A DNA stretch of 26,926 bases from an uncultured Lachnospiraceae bacterium (GCA_910584115.1 CAJTYN010000024.1:1-26926), one strand, 5' to 3'; shown: positions 1 through 8,443, counted from the first letter of the stretch. The notes: a model not told the origin generated them from the letters alone. Program-made: numbers and translations.

Positions 1-22
1 TGAGATCAAGATTTAAATTTGG

Positions 23-766
23 TCATTCATACTCCATGAGCCACCTGGACACCTTTTCCTCTCGCTGCTTCTTGGCACAGGCCACTGATCTGCCCAGCGT
101 CAGCTCTGCACAGATCTGGCCGTCCAGCAAGTAGATGATCCGGTCGCAGCTGCTGGCGACCCTGCTGTCATGGGTCACCAGCAAGATCGTGGTCCCTTCC
201 CGGTTCAGCTTGACCAGCTCTCCCATGACCTCCGCCGCCGCGCTTTTGTTCAGCGCCCCAGTGGGCTCATCGGCAAACAAGATCTCCGGCTCGTTCATCA
301 TGCTCCGGCAGATACACGCTCGTTGGAGCTGGCCCCCGGACACCTGGGTGACCCGGCGCTTTTCCATCCCGGCGATCCCCAGCTTCTCCATGAGCCTGTG
401 CGCCCGCAGGTTCAATTCTTCTTTTGATCTTTGTCCCTTGCCCCTGTTGGCATGCGTTGCCGGGAGCAGGATATTATCTATCAGATCCAGATCTCCCATC
501 ATATTCATCTGCTGAAATACAAAACCCATGCGGTGCAGACGCAGCCTTGCTTTTTCATCCTCGGACAGCTTCGTGATCTCCACATCCCCAAGCCACACCT
601 GTCCGCTGGTGGGCTGATCCATCCCGGCCACATTATAGAGCAGTGTCGATTTTCCGGAGCCGGACGGCCCCATGACCGCCAGCATTTCCCCCTGCTCCAC
701 ATCAAACGTGATCTGGTGCAGGATCTGTCCTTTTGTCAGATCCTCTATCCTCAATAACTTTTTCAT
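23..766 (-). CDS. ABC transporter ATP-binding protein (MacB/LolD-type)
   Basis: This 247-aa protein is the ATPase of an ABC exporter and should energise the FtsX-type permease encoded just upstream. Visible motifs, in order: Walker A GPSGSGKST at about residues 33-41, Q-loop FVFQQ near 82-86, signature VSGGQLQR near 142-149, Walker B ILFADE near 162-167 and H-loop THD near 198-200. A single nucleotide-binding domain of about 220-250 aa is normal for this family. The ATG at 766 was chosen because it follows AGGAAGGGAG and starts the conserved fold. The frame stays open further upstream but only overlaps the permease gene. The permease stop is 5 bp away, so the two are cotranscribed. The last 30 or so residues, after the D-loop region, are basic and probably a tail. 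Substrate unknown; antimicrobial peptide or drug export is typical of the family. Confidence 0.95.
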   Translation of the reverse strand: MKKLLRIEDLTKGQILHQITFDVEQGEMLAVMGPSGSGKSTLLYNVAGMDQPTSGQVWLGDVEITKLSEDEKARLRLHRMGFVFQQMNMMGDLDLIDNILLPATHANRGKGQRSKEELNLRAHRLMEKLGIAGMEKRRVTQVSGGQLQRACICRSMMNEPEILFADEPTGALNKSAAAEVMGELVKLNREGTTILLVTHDSRVASSCDRIIYLLDGQICAELTLGRSVACAKKQREEKVSRWLMEYE

Positions 767-771
767 CGTCG

Positions 772-3006
772 TTACTCCCTTCCTGTGCAGCACTCGTAGG
801 CTTTGATCCGCTGAACTTCCGCCGTTCCGAGCAAAACCGCAAACATCGTTGTTCCAAGTATGATGACCGGAATACCGACCAGCAGGCTTTCCCAGCGTAT
901 GATGAAGCGGAAGCTGTCGGCCCCAAAGGATCTCAGCACGATCCCGCAAAGGCTCTCTCCCAGCAACGTGCCAAGAGCCAGCCCGGATATGACGCCCACC
1001 GCAGCAAAGAAAAAGCCCTTGAGACAATAAACGCGGCCAATCTCTCCGCTGGTAAATCCCAGAGCCTTTTGCAGTGAGATCGCGTCACGGCTGCGTTCCA
1101 CGATCAGCCGGAGGAACAGCGCGATCACGACAAAGACCACGAGTACGGCGATCAGCATGGCTCCCTGTGAGGCCCGACGGATCTGCGCCAGCGTTGGCCC
1201 ATAGGTATCCCGCACATAGTCCTCAATGTCCGTTACATCGGCTCCCCTCTGACCGTAGGCTTCCATCCACCGGGCGCTGGCATCCGGGTCTTTGAGAGAA
1301 ACATACAGAACACTCCAGACTACAGGGGCGTTGTCCGCGCTACCGCTGATCTTCGCTGTTTTGCCGCCATTGGTGATGTCCGGATAGATCCCGCAGATGG
1401 AGTAGAGCGTTTCTACACCATTTATCCGCAACGGCAGAGTATCGCCAACGGACAGCTTTAATTCCCTTGCGTTCAGAGAGGACAGCGCGATCTCATTGTC
1501 CACGACCGGCGGATCCCCTTCCGAATACCGCACGGGGAATACGGTGTGATCGCCCATTTCCACGGTCAGATCGCAGGTCGTGCCATCTGATAAAACAGCC
1601 GTGAGGGATCGGGTCTGCAGTACGGCATATCGCTCTACCCGCTCGTCCCGCTCCAAGTCAGCGGCAAGCTGGGCCGTCGCCAAATTGATGTCCGACCCCT
1701 GGCGTATGTCCATGCGTATGTCCGCGTTCCCAATGCCCATATAAATGACAAACGTAGGAGAGGACAGCGTGGAATACAGTTCTTGAGGCAGCAGCATCAA
1801 AAAGGCACAGGCGGCGGCCACAAAACCGATCGGCAGATATTGACGCCAGTCCTGCTCCTGCTCCCGGATGGGGAACAGCGCGGCCAGGGCAGACAACCGA
1901 TCTGTCTTTTTCAGACTGCGCCACACAGAGAGCAGGATCACAGCCTCTGCCACAGCAACGGCGCAAAGGGCAAATGCGGCCGTCTGTGCGCCGTGACCGG
2001 ATGCGCCATACAGTTCCCGTATCTGTTGTTCCAGCGGCCCTTGCAGGATAGCGGCAGCCCCAAGACCGAGCAGACCGCCGCAGACGGAAAACAGGATATA
2101 CTTTGAGAAGTAGAGCCGTTTGATCTCGCCCTTTCCGATGCCCAGGGCTTTCAGCATCCCTATCTCCCGTTTATCCCGCTCCATACGGATGGACAGGATA
2201 AAACGGATGCAGAGCAATGCGACCAGCAATACCACGATAGCCGCCAGGAAGATCACGAAGATCGTTGTTCCGTCTGACAGCGCGTTCATCATGCGGATGA
2301 GCGGCTTTGTGATGGCGGGGCCGTTCGCTGGAAGCCCCTGCCGCGTGTAAGCGGTGCTGACTGTGCTGATATCTGCGCCGTCCTTTAGGAGAAATTCTAT
2401 GAGGTATTCTTCCTCGCCGCAGGGTTTCAGCCGCTCATAGTCCCACTCGCTCACGAGGAACCGCTTGGAGGAAGCCATCATGGAGTTCATCTGCGCGTCC
2501 CGCACAAACCCGGCCACGGTCAGTCCCTCGCTGCCGATCCGCATGGTGTCCCCGATATCCAGGTCATAGCGTGTGCGGTAGCAGACGGGGACATAGACCT
2601 GTCCGGGCAGTACCCTTGGGCGGTCGTTGTCCATGTCCAGGAGATGATCAAACCGCTCACCCTGGATACACAGGCCATTGTCCTGGGTGCTGTCCAGCAG
2701 ACTGTGGCCGCCCAGCGTGACCGCGCTGTTATCCAGGTTCAGAAAGCGGCATATCTGCCATTGAGCGATCTCCTGCTGCTCCTCGGCAAACTGGCTGATC
2801 TGTGTTTCATCTGATCCGCCGGTGTGCATCTGTATGAGATCGGGGGCCTGCGCCTGTTCCATCAATCCATTGACCGAACCCAGCAGACTGGAAAACAGCA
2901 GTGCCGTCAGAGCGAGCATCATAGCGGAAACGGCCATAAAGAAAACAGTGGCGGCGGACAGCAGCTTATTTTGCTGTACATCATTCCAGATCAGTTTTTT
3001 CAGCAT
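772..3006 (-). CDS. FtsX-family ABC transporter permease
   Basis: This 744-aa membrane protein is the permease partner of the ATPase at 23-766. It has a first membrane helix near residues 15-42, then a large extracytoplasmic region of about 200 residues. A first FtsX domain follows, with helices near 248-272 and the coupling motif REIGMLKALG near 280-289. A second soluble region comes next, and then a second FtsX domain near 610-730 with the equivalent motif ISLQKALGFTSGEIGR. Two FtsX domains in one chain are typical of permeases that act on lipids, peptides or drugs rather than small solutes. The ATG at 3006 overlaps the end of the MFS gene by 7 bp, which suggests translational coupling. The substrate cannot be read from the sequence. 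Confidence 0.93.
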   Translation of the reverse strand: MLKKLIWNDVQQNKLLSAATVFFMAVSAMMLALTALLFSSLLGSVNGLMEQAQAPDLIQMHTGGSDETQISQFAEEQQEIAQWQICRFLNLDNSAVTLGGHSLLDSTQDNGLCIQGERFDHLLDMDNDRPRVLPGQVYVPVCYRTRYDLDIGDTMRIGSEGLTVAGFVRDAQMNSMMASSKRFLVSEWDYERLKPCGEEEYLIEFLLKDGADISTVSTAYTRQGLPANGPAITKPLIRMMNALSDGTTIFVIFLAAIVVLLVALLCIRFILSIRMERDKREIGMLKALGIGKGEIKRLYFSKYILFSVCGGLLGLGAAAILQGPLEQQIRELYGASGHGAQTAAFALCAVAVAEAVILLSVWRSLKKTDRLSALAALFPIREQEQDWRQYLPIGFVAAACAFLMLLPQELYSTLSSPTFVIYMGIGNADIRMDIRQGSDINLATAQLAADLERDERVERYAVLQTRSLTAVLSDGTTCDLTVEMGDHTVFPVRYSEGDPPVVDNEIALSSLNARELKLSVGDTLPLRINGVETLYSICGIYPDITNGGKTAKISGSADNAPVVWSVLYVSLKDPDASARWMEAYGQRGADVTDIEDYVRDTYGPTLAQIRRASQGAMLIAVLVVFVVIALFLRLIVERSRDAISLQKALGFTSGEIGRVYCLKGFFFAAVGVISGLALGTLLGESLCGIVLRSFGADSFRFIIRWESLLVGIPVIILGTTMFAVLLGTAEVQRIKAYECCTGRE

Positions 3007-4238
3007 TTTGCCCCTCCCTCCAACATCTTTACGCTTCTGAATGAATACAAGAGCAGCGCCGTCAGCCCCAGCAGAACACCCGCCGCCATGATGACCCAGG
3101 CCGCACCCCGGCCTATGCTGATCCGGGACCGGGCGGCGATACCGTCTGTGATCGCCCCTGCCGCGCCATAGGCTGCCACATAGCCGATCTGCGAGAGAAG
3201 ACCGATCGATCCCCAGGTCCGTCCCTGCAGCTCATCCGGGATGTTTACCCTGACCAGGTAATCCAGGCAGTTATTGGCAAAGGGCAGGGCGGCAAAAAAG
3301 AGAGCTCCAAACAGACAGATCGGATAGATGTTCTCCCACAGTCCGAACCCCACCATGCCAAACCCTGACACCAAAAGGGACAGACACAATTTTTTGACAT
3401 ACCCCCGCCGGATGCCTCTGGCTCCCAGGAATAAGCTGGACACCAGCATCCCGGAGGCACAGACCGTCTCCCCGATCCCCAGCGTGGTACTATCGGCAAA
3501 GTCCAGGATGAGAGGCTGGGCCAGGATCTGAAACGTACCCATAAAGCAGGTCAGAACTGCGGAAACTGTGATCAGGATCAGGATGCCGCGATCGCCGGTG
3601 ACCGCCTGCCAGCCCTGCCGCAGACTGTCCAGAAAGGAATCCTGGTGTTCAGTCACTTTCCTTGCAATGCCCTTCCGCACAAAGGCGGCGGCGAACACGG
3701 TGGGAAAAAATGTACAGATGTCGATGACCAGCAGCAGCTTGATGTCGCTGACAGCCAGGAGTGCTCCCGCTACAACAGGGGAGATCAGATACCGGGCGCT
3801 CCCTGCAAGGCTCACCAGGCCGCTGGCCTTGGAATATTCCTCTTTTGTCAGCAGATCGGTCACTGTAGCCCGATAGGACGGCTCCAGCAGCGCAGAGAAG
3901 GTGGCGCTGAGAAATACGCCGATGCAGATCTGCCAGAGCGTCGCTTTGCCCCGCATCATGCACAGCAGTATACAGAGGATGCCCAGCGCCGAACAGCCGT
4001 CCCCCAGCATCATCAGCAAACGCCGGTCATACCGGTCTGCCAGCACCCCGGCGGGGACGCTGAGCAGCAGCGTAGGCAGGAAGGCCAGCAGGGTGACGAG
4101 CGCCATGCTGGCCGCGCTCCCGGTCTGATCAAACACATAGACGCCCAGGCCGAAGCTGGTCAGCCCGCCGCCGATGGCGGAGATCAGCTCTCCCACCCAC
4201 AATAACATAAATTTTGAAAGATCACTTTGTTTGTTCAT
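3000..4238 (-). CDS. MFS exporter (macrolide/siderophore efflux type)
   Basis: This 412-aa protein is a 12-helix major facilitator of the MefA/EntS-like group. The loop between helices 2 and 3 carries the motif-A-like sequence ADRYDRRLL, and the chain is almost entirely hydrophobic segments with short loops. The ATG at 4238 was chosen because an ideal AAGGAGG lies just upstream. The frame is open for 16 more codons, but those cover a putative operator. It sits between the TetR/DUF3781 genes and the ABC exporter genes, overlapping the permease start by 7 bp. Known relatives export drugs or siderophores by proton antiport. The neighbouring TetR and the operator copy in its leader suggest induction by the exported compound. 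Specific substrate unknown. Confidence 0.92.
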   Translation of the reverse strand: MNKQSDLSKFMLLWVGELISAIGGGLTSFGLGVYVFDQTGSAASMALVTLLAFLPTLLLSVPAGVLADRYDRRLLMMLGDGCSALGILCILLCMMRGKATLWQICIGVFLSATFSALLEPSYRATVTDLLTKEEYSKASGLVSLAGSARYLISPVVAGALLAVSDIKLLLVIDICTFFPTVFAAAFVRKGIARKVTEHQDSFLDSLRQGWQAVTGDRGILILITVSAVLTCFMGTFQILAQPLILDFADSTTLGIGETVCASGMLVSSLFLGARGIRRGYVKKLCLSLLVSGFGMVGFGLWENIYPICLFGALFFAALPFANNCLDYLVRVNIPDELQGRTWGSIGLLSQIGYVAAYGAAGAITDGIAARSRISIGRGAAWVIMAAGVLLGLTALLLYSFRSVKMLEGGAKC

Positions 4239-4257
4239 GTATTTGCCTCCTTGATAG

Positions 4258-4274
4258 ACCGTCTGTCTGTCGGT
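4258..4274. promoter_or_regulatory. putative TetR operator copy in the MFS leader
   Basis: ACCGTCTGTCTGTCGGT matches the palindrome at the tetR promoter (5258-5274) at 13 of 17 positions, with the TGTCGGT half-site intact. It lies 20 bp upstream of the MFS start codon. I infer a second, weaker binding site for the same TetR protein. No clear promoter was found beside it, so it could act on readthrough transcription. Confidence 0.5.
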
Positions 4275-4314
4275 ATCAGATCGCAAAATAAAGGAACTCT
4301 GTGGTCCCTTTGTT

Positions 4315-4563
4315 TTACGCCTTTATCATATGTGCTGTGATGATCGTGTAACTGTAAGAGTTGATCGTTATTTTAATATCATCAATTTCGCAATACCAAT
4401 TTTTTCCTCGCTTATAAATATCACACCTCTTATCTAACACCTTTTTCTTGCACCATTCAACCACGTCATCGGTATCTAGTCTCAGATTTTTCTTGATCCT
4501 ATCAATCCCCATTTCCGTAGTGTGAACTTTGTCTATATCAGATAACAGGATCTCTTTATTCAT
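4315..4563 (-). CDS. DUF3781 family protein
   Basis: This 82-aa protein resembles the DUF3781 family: an N-terminal KVHTTEMGIDRIKKNL-like segment, DVVEWCKKKV in the middle, and the C-terminal NSYSYTIITAH signature. The family's function is unknown to me. It is small and soluble, with no membrane segment or signal peptide. The ATG at 4563 follows an AGGGGGC ribosome binding site. It lies between the TetR gene (42 bp upstream) and the MFS gene (76 bp downstream), so it is probably cotranscribed with both. Its codons are visibly richer in A+T than those of the flanking transporter genes, which hints at a separate origin. Identification rests on motif memory, not a search. Confidence 0.8.
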   Translation of the reverse strand: MNKEILLSDIDKVHTTEMGIDRIKKNLRLDTDDVVEWCKKKVLDKRCDIYKRGKNWYCEIDDIKITINSYSYTIITAHMIKA

Positions 4564-4605
4564 ATACTACTGCCCCCCTAGATCCTGACTTGCCTGCTTT
4601 ATCCA

Positions 4606-5229
4606 CTATCCGAAGATCGGGAGGATCACCTCCCGCAGACTGCCCCGCTCCATTCTCAACAGCCGCTCCAGATTATAGATGAATGCGGCAACTTTTCTCT
4701 GCCGCGCATCCCCGCTGTACCCTGCCAGATCATCAAATACCGTGTTGGAATAGAGCAACGTCATTTCCGCCACCTCTGCCGGGTAGTCCGTCTGACAGAT
4801 GCCCTGATCGATCCCTTCTTTGATCAGATCCGTGACGATCGGTGTCACCCCAGCCAGCAACCGCTCCTGCATCTTTTGGTGCATGAGCGCGTTCTGTGGC
4901 TTATGCACCTGCTCCATGATCTCATATCCGAGATCGTTGTTCACATTCAGCGCCACCATCATCAGGGTCAAGCGCTGCAATACCGACACATCTTTCTGCT
5001 CGGCGATCTCTCTGGCCTTCGCCATCAAGCTGTCAGTCATCCGCTCGATCATAGCATCCAGGATGTCCTCCTTGGATTTGAAGTGGTAGTAGAGCGTCCC
5101 CCTGGCAATGCCGATCTTTTTCAGAATGTCATTGGTACTTGTGGCATCATAACCTTTTTCTCCAAACATTTTCTCTGCAACATCCAATATTTCATTTTTT
5201 CGCTCTTCCGCCTCTTTTACAATACGCAT
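4606..5229 (-). CDS. TetR-family transcriptional repressor of the efflux operon
   Basis: This 207-aa protein has the TetR DNA-binding domain at residues about 10-57: ILDVAEKMFGEKGYDATS, then the recognition part IGIARGTLYYHFKSKEDIL. The helical C-terminal ligand-binding domain is not conserved enough to predict a ligand. The ATG at 5229 was chosen because it starts the conserved fold and follows GGGAGCG. A longer reading would run through the putative operator and promoter. It is the first gene of the efflux operon, ahead of DUF3781, MFS, permease and ATPase. A perfect palindrome at 5258-5274 covers the predicted transcription start, so it most likely represses itself and the exporters until a substrate binds. 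Confidence 0.93.
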   Translation of the reverse strand: MRIVKEAEERKNEILDVAEKMFGEKGYDATSTNDILKKIGIARGTLYYHFKSKEDILDAMIERMTDSLMAKAREIAEQKDVSVLQRLTLMMVALNVNNDLGYEIMEQVHKPQNALMHQKMQERLLAGVTPIVTDLIKEGIDQGICQTDYPAEVAEMTLLYSNTVFDDLAGYSGDARQRKVAAFIYNLERLLRMERGSLREVILPIFG

Positions 5230-5257
5230 TTTTTTACACGCTCCCAAATATCCTGTG

Positions 5258-5274
5258 ACCGACAATTTGTCGGT
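5258..5274. promoter_or_regulatory. TetR operator, perfect palindrome
   Basis: ACCGACAATTTGTCGGT is a perfect palindrome of two 8-bp arms around one base. It begins a few bases downstream of the -10 element, over the predicted start of the tetR transcript. Position and symmetry fit an autoregulatory TetR operator. Confidence 0.72.
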
Positions 5275-5278
5275 ATTA

Positions 5279-5307
5279 ATCTTATCATATAGCGTATCCG
5301 TTGTCAA
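5279..5307 (-). promoter_or_regulatory. promoter of the tetR/efflux operon
   Basis: On the minus strand a perfect -35 box TTGACA and a -10 box TAAGAT (4/6) are separated by 17 bp. The predicted start lies inside the palindrome at 5258-5274. Confidence 0.65.
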
Positions 5308-5436
5308 GAGAGGGGTGGTCACTTCTTTAAGTAATGTCTCTGTTACTAGAGCGTGTTTAAAACCATCTGCGTTCTGTTAATAGCTTAAATTTTACTAACA
5401 TTTAGCACGATCCGTGGCCGCTCAGATCTTTCCTAT

Positions 5437-5459
5437 GTACTTTTCTGCAAGAAAAGTAC
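5437..5459. repeat. perfect 10-bp hairpin
   Basis: GTACTTTTCT and AGAAAAGTAC pair perfectly around a GCA loop. No gene ends nearby, so it is probably part of the repeat element rather than a terminator. Confidence 0.55.
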
Positions 5460-5467
5460 CAAAAACG

Positions 5468-5491
5468 CCGGGGGATCGCGATTTCCCCCGG
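5468..5491. repeat. perfect 8-bp GC-rich hairpin
   Basis: CCGGGGGA pairs with TCCCCCGG around an 8-base loop, TCGCGATT. It starts 9 bases after the previous hairpin. No T tract follows directly on either strand, which argues against an intrinsic terminator. Confidence 0.5.
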
Positions 5492-5741
5492 ACCCTTTAA
5501 AACGCTTTTTTATTTGTGATGATCATAAGGTATTTTGGGTTTTAAAACATGCTCCAGCCCTCATTACAACCGCCACGAAGATGACATATTTGATGTCGAG
5601 GCTGGCGTGGAAGGTTTTTATATCTTCTAAACCGTATCATCTTATCGTCGTTCCCATACAGGAATTTGTCTAACATACGTTTAATGAACTTCTGTTCTTT
5701 TTTTGTGTTTCAAAAAGCCGGAATTTCCTATGAGTAAAAGA

Positions 5742-5772
5742 CAGTCCGACTGACCAATAGTCAGCAGGACTG
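5742..5772 (-). terminator. probable terminator after the MttB operon
   Basis: CAGTCC pairs with GGACTG and CTGAC with GTCAG around a 5-base loop, with a 2x2 internal mismatch. On the minus strand the stem is followed by TCTTTTAC, a modest U tract. It lies 38 bp past the stop codon of the methyltransferase gene. Confidence 0.5.
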
Positions 5773-5810
5773 CCCCTTCAGATAATGTATGGCATACCAG
5801 AAATATGGGA

Positions 5811-7241
5811 TCATCCATGTTGTGCCGCGACGCGTTCCATGATCGCAGCGATGGCTGCCTTTTTATCGGCAGGGAGTTTATGCTGCGGCCCTTTTTCGAT
5901 GATCTTGAGCGCCTCTGCCGCCAGGCGTTCTTCCAGGTCTTTTCCCTCTCCCATCGGTCTGGACTTGAGATATCTGGGTGTCCAGAAGTCGCGCACATGT
6001 TCCGCCGTGTGTTCTTCCAGGATGTATGTGCCGCCGGGGCCTACCTCGTCGATCAGATCCTCGGCCAGCTCCTCATCCGTCACTTCCACGCCGCGGACAA
6101 GGTTCTTCAGATATCCGATCACTTCGTCGGAGAAGAGCAGGTCTGCGAAGCGCAGCACCATGCCCGCCTCATAACAGCCGACGCCGTAGGCCATGTTGGT
6201 CCCGGATAACAGGACGCTGTAATACTGGGCGGTCTTCTCAAAGGCCGCCTGGGGACCGAAGTCGCCGTTGTCAGTATTTGCCATGTTCGAGCAGAACGGC
6301 AATCCCAGATACCTCCAGATATCGGCGGTCGCACAGTTGGCCGCGATCATCTCCGGGCGGGAGTGGTCCATCTTCATCGTGGCAAAGTCCACATTATTGC
6401 GGAAGCAGGCGGCGATGAACGGCGCACCCTTGCATGCCAGCTGGCTGACGACCAGTCCCGGAAGAAGGTCCGCGATCCCGGCGGCCAGACAGCCCGCCAT
6501 CGTGGCCGGCGCCGTGAGGCCGAATTCCGTCCCCGGGATATAGACCACCGGCGCGCCCGCCCTGGCGCACGCCATCACCTGTGCCAGGCCGTTCTCGGAA
6601 TGGCGCAATGCGTCCAGCGGGCAGATCAGATTGACCGTAAAAGGCCTGCGGCGGAACGCGTCCTCCCCGCCCGCGACGACGGCGAACATCTCCAGTTCTA
6701 CTTTTAAGGCGTCTATATTTTTCGCGTAATACCAGAACGGTTTGCGGCTGTATTCCAATAATGTATGGACCTCCTCGATGTCGTCGTAAGCATCGTTCAC
6801 GTCGCTTAAGGTCACGCAGTTTGTGGCCCACTCGATATTTTCCAGAGGATCGATCAGGATCGCGGCCTCCTCCAGATCTTTTTTCACCGTAAGGCGGCGC
6901 TCGCCGGTGCGCACATCCACGATCTCACATGTGCTCGTCACCGGGCCGAAATGGGCCTCATGGGGCTCCAGCCGCACCGCCGGGCCGCCGTCCCGGTCGT
7001 AGAGGGTCACCGACTCAGGCGCGGAAGCGATCGCGCCTCGGATCACATGCTCCGGGATCCATACCCTCTCCCCGTCCACGGTACAGCCGGCATCTTTTAA
7101 GAGCTGCCGGGCTTCTTCATTTTGGATGATGCATCCGGTGCGGCCCAGGATCCGAAACGCTGCCGCCGCGATCTCGCGGCACTGGTCTTTATCTAACATC
7201 TCATACTGGACAGTCTGTCTTGCGATCTTACTCGTTTTCAT
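5811..7241 (-). CDS. MttB-family (non-pyrrolysine) methylamine:corrinoid methyltransferase
   Basis: This 476-aa protein belongs to the MttB/COG5598 superfamily, usually about 470-500 aa. Non-pyrrolysine members such as MtgB, MtpB and MtcB demethylate quaternary amines (glycine betaine, proline betaine, carnitine), passing the methyl group to a Co(I) corrinoid protein. Supporting segments: a C-terminal GPGGTYILEEHTAEHVRDFW at 401-420, TDNGDFGPQAAFEK near 323-336, and a TIM-barrel-like alternation throughout. There is no in-frame UAG, so it is not a pyrrolysine enzyme. The ATG at 7241 has a perfect AAGGAGG 7 bp upstream; a TTG one codon earlier is too close to it. It is the last gene of an operon with two transporters and a URO-D-family protein. 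The substrate is not determined. No corrinoid protein is encoded in the window. Confidence 0.9.
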   Translation of the reverse strand: MKTSKIARQTVQYEMLDKDQCREIAAAAFRILGRTGCIIQNEEARQLLKDAGCTVDGERVWIPEHVIRGAIASAPESVTLYDRDGGPAVRLEPHEAHFGPVTSTCEIVDVRTGERRLTVKKDLEEAAILIDPLENIEWATNCVTLSDVNDAYDDIEEVHTLLEYSRKPFWYYAKNIDALKVELEMFAVVAGGEDAFRRRPFTVNLICPLDALRHSENGLAQVMACARAGAPVVYIPGTEFGLTAPATMAGCLAAGIADLLPGLVVSQLACKGAPFIAACFRNNVDFATMKMDHSRPEMIAANCATADIWRYLGLPFCSNMANTDNGDFGPQAAFEKTAQYYSVLLSGTNMAYGVGCYEAGMVLRFADLLFSDEVIGYLKNLVRGVEVTDEELAEDLIDEVGPGGTYILEEHTAEHVRDFWTPRYLKSRPMGEGKDLEERLAAEALKIIEKGPQHKLPADKKAAIAAIMERVAAQHG

Positions 7242-7255
7242 CAAAATACCTCCTT

Positions 7256-8443
7256 TTAAGATAATTCTTTTTTCTCTGATACACCAAGGACGATCTCCAC
7301 CACGCCCAGGACTGCGAATGCCACTGCCGCCACCATCCAGGTCTCTGTGGCCCGGTCCGTATGCATCACGCTCATCAGCCAGGTCGCGAAATATGTACTG
7401 AAGAACGTCCCGATCCCATACACGGCTGTGGTGATACCCACGGAATCATCGATCCGCGAAGCCGGGACCAGGGAAAATCCATGAGCATACATATAGGAAA
7501 ATACGATCTTATAGCAGCATCCGCAGATAGTCGCGATCACAACGGCACAGAACTTCGACGGTGCGACGACCATGATCACTAAGGTGACTGCCGCGATAAA
7601 ATAAGAGACCGTGATCGTATGGCGTTTGAGCGCTTTGTAGATCCCGCCGAAGAACAGGCACAGGATAAAGCCCACGATCTGTTTCACGCTGGTGGCCATA
7701 CCTGTGAAAGCCACGTCGCCCAACAGGTTCTCCGATACATAGACGGCTACATAGTACAGGACCGTCGCGCCGAATAAGAGATTTGCGATGAACCAGGAGA
7801 TCTCAAGCGCCCAGAAGCGAAAACCCAGAGGCTCTTTTTCCTTCCCTTTTTCCTCCTGGGCGTCCTTGTCCGGCTTGACCGACGGGACGAAGAGGAACAG
7901 GAAGATCAGCATGGGGACCGCCGCCAAGTAACACATAAAGGCGTTCTTCCACACACCGCTGCTGGCCAGCACGCCAGCCAGGTAGCTGTATGCGATCCCC
8001 ACGAAGCTCATGGTCGCATTGTAATAGCCGGTGGCCTTCGCCCGCTCGTTCTCATCTTCGTAGACATCCGCGATCATGGACACGGCCACCACCTGCTCGA
8101 TCCCGGCCCCGATCCCCACCAGAGTCCGCATGAACGCCATATAATACGGGTCGATCACCAGGACGCCCAGGATCGATCCGACGGTAAAGAAGACGCCGCC
8201 GATGATCAGGACCACTTTTTTATCCAGTTTCTTACACAGGAAGCTGGCCAGCAGGGACGTGAGCACGATGATCAGGGCCGGACCGGACACGATATAGTTC
8301 ACCAGCCCCATGTGCCCCGCAAATTCCCCGTAAAGGTCAGAGATCACAGGGATCACCACCAGGTCGTTCATGACCGCTAAGTTGGTCAGCATCAGCGCGA
8401 CCAGACAGAGCGTCCGTTTTGTTTTTGACATTTCAACTTTCAT
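7256..8443 (-). CDS. MFS transporter in the amine-utilisation operon
   Basis: This 395-aa protein is a 12-helix major facilitator. The first half ends in a charged central loop near residues 195-215 (KPDKDAQEEKGKEKE), which separates the two six-helix bundles as usual. A LCKKLDKKVVLIIGG stretch near 68-82 corresponds to motif A. The start at 8443 overlaps the BCCT stop codon as ATGA, so translation is coupled. A GGAG lies about 11 bases upstream. Only 14 bp separate its stop from the methyltransferase start. It may import a substrate of the methyltransferase or export a demethylated product. The sequence does not decide between these. Confidence 0.9.
   Translation of the reverse strand: MKVEMSKTKRTLCLVALMLTNLAVMNDLVVIPVISDLYGEFAGHMGLVNYIVSGPALIIVLTSLLASFLCKKLDKKVVLIIGGVFFTVGSILGVLVIDPYYMAFMRTLVGIGAGIEQVVAVSMIADVYEDENERAKATGYYNATMSFVGIAYSYLAGVLASSGVWKNAFMCYLAAVPMLIFLFLFVPSVKPDKDAQEEKGKEKEPLGFRFWALEISWFIANLLFGATVLYYVAVYVSENLLGDVAFTGMATSVKQIVGFILCLFFGGIYKALKRHTITVSYFIAAVTLVIMVVAPSKFCAVVIATICGCCYKIVFSYMYAHGFSLVPASRIDDSVGITTAVYGIGTFFSTYFATWLMSVMHTDRATETWMVAAVAFAVLGVVEIVLGVSEKKELS

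Larger units (their letters stand above)
5349..5554. repeat. small element with imperfect terminal inverted repeats
   Basis: GAGCGTGTTTAAAACC at 5349-5364 is mirrored by GGTTTTAAAACATGCTC at 5538-5554, with one mismatch and one indel. The roughly 206-bp interior has no gene but contains a 10-bp perfect hairpin (5437-5459) and an 8-bp one (5468-5491). This shape resembles a MITE or other mobile repeat. No clear target-site duplication is visible, and copy number cannot be tested within one window. Confidence 0.4.
5308..5741. other. non-coding spacer with hairpins; possible decayed sequence
   Basis: No convincing gene is present between the efflux operon promoter and the 3' end of the MttB operon. 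The stretch holds an element bounded by inverted repeats (5349-5554) with two perfect hairpins inside. On the minus strand, 5555-5700 contains short open stretches interrupted by stops, one of which reads ASLDIKYVIFVAVV. This could be the remnant of a gene, but I cannot identify it. Confidence 0.4.

Noticed and set aside
5681..5998. Small 105-codon minus-strand frame at the 3' end of the MttB gene
   Set aside because: It overlaps the methyltransferase in another frame and has no ribosome binding site.
5811..7241. Pyrrolysine-type MttB with in-frame amber codon
   Set aside because: The frame has no internal stop, so the enzyme belongs to the non-pyrrolysine group.
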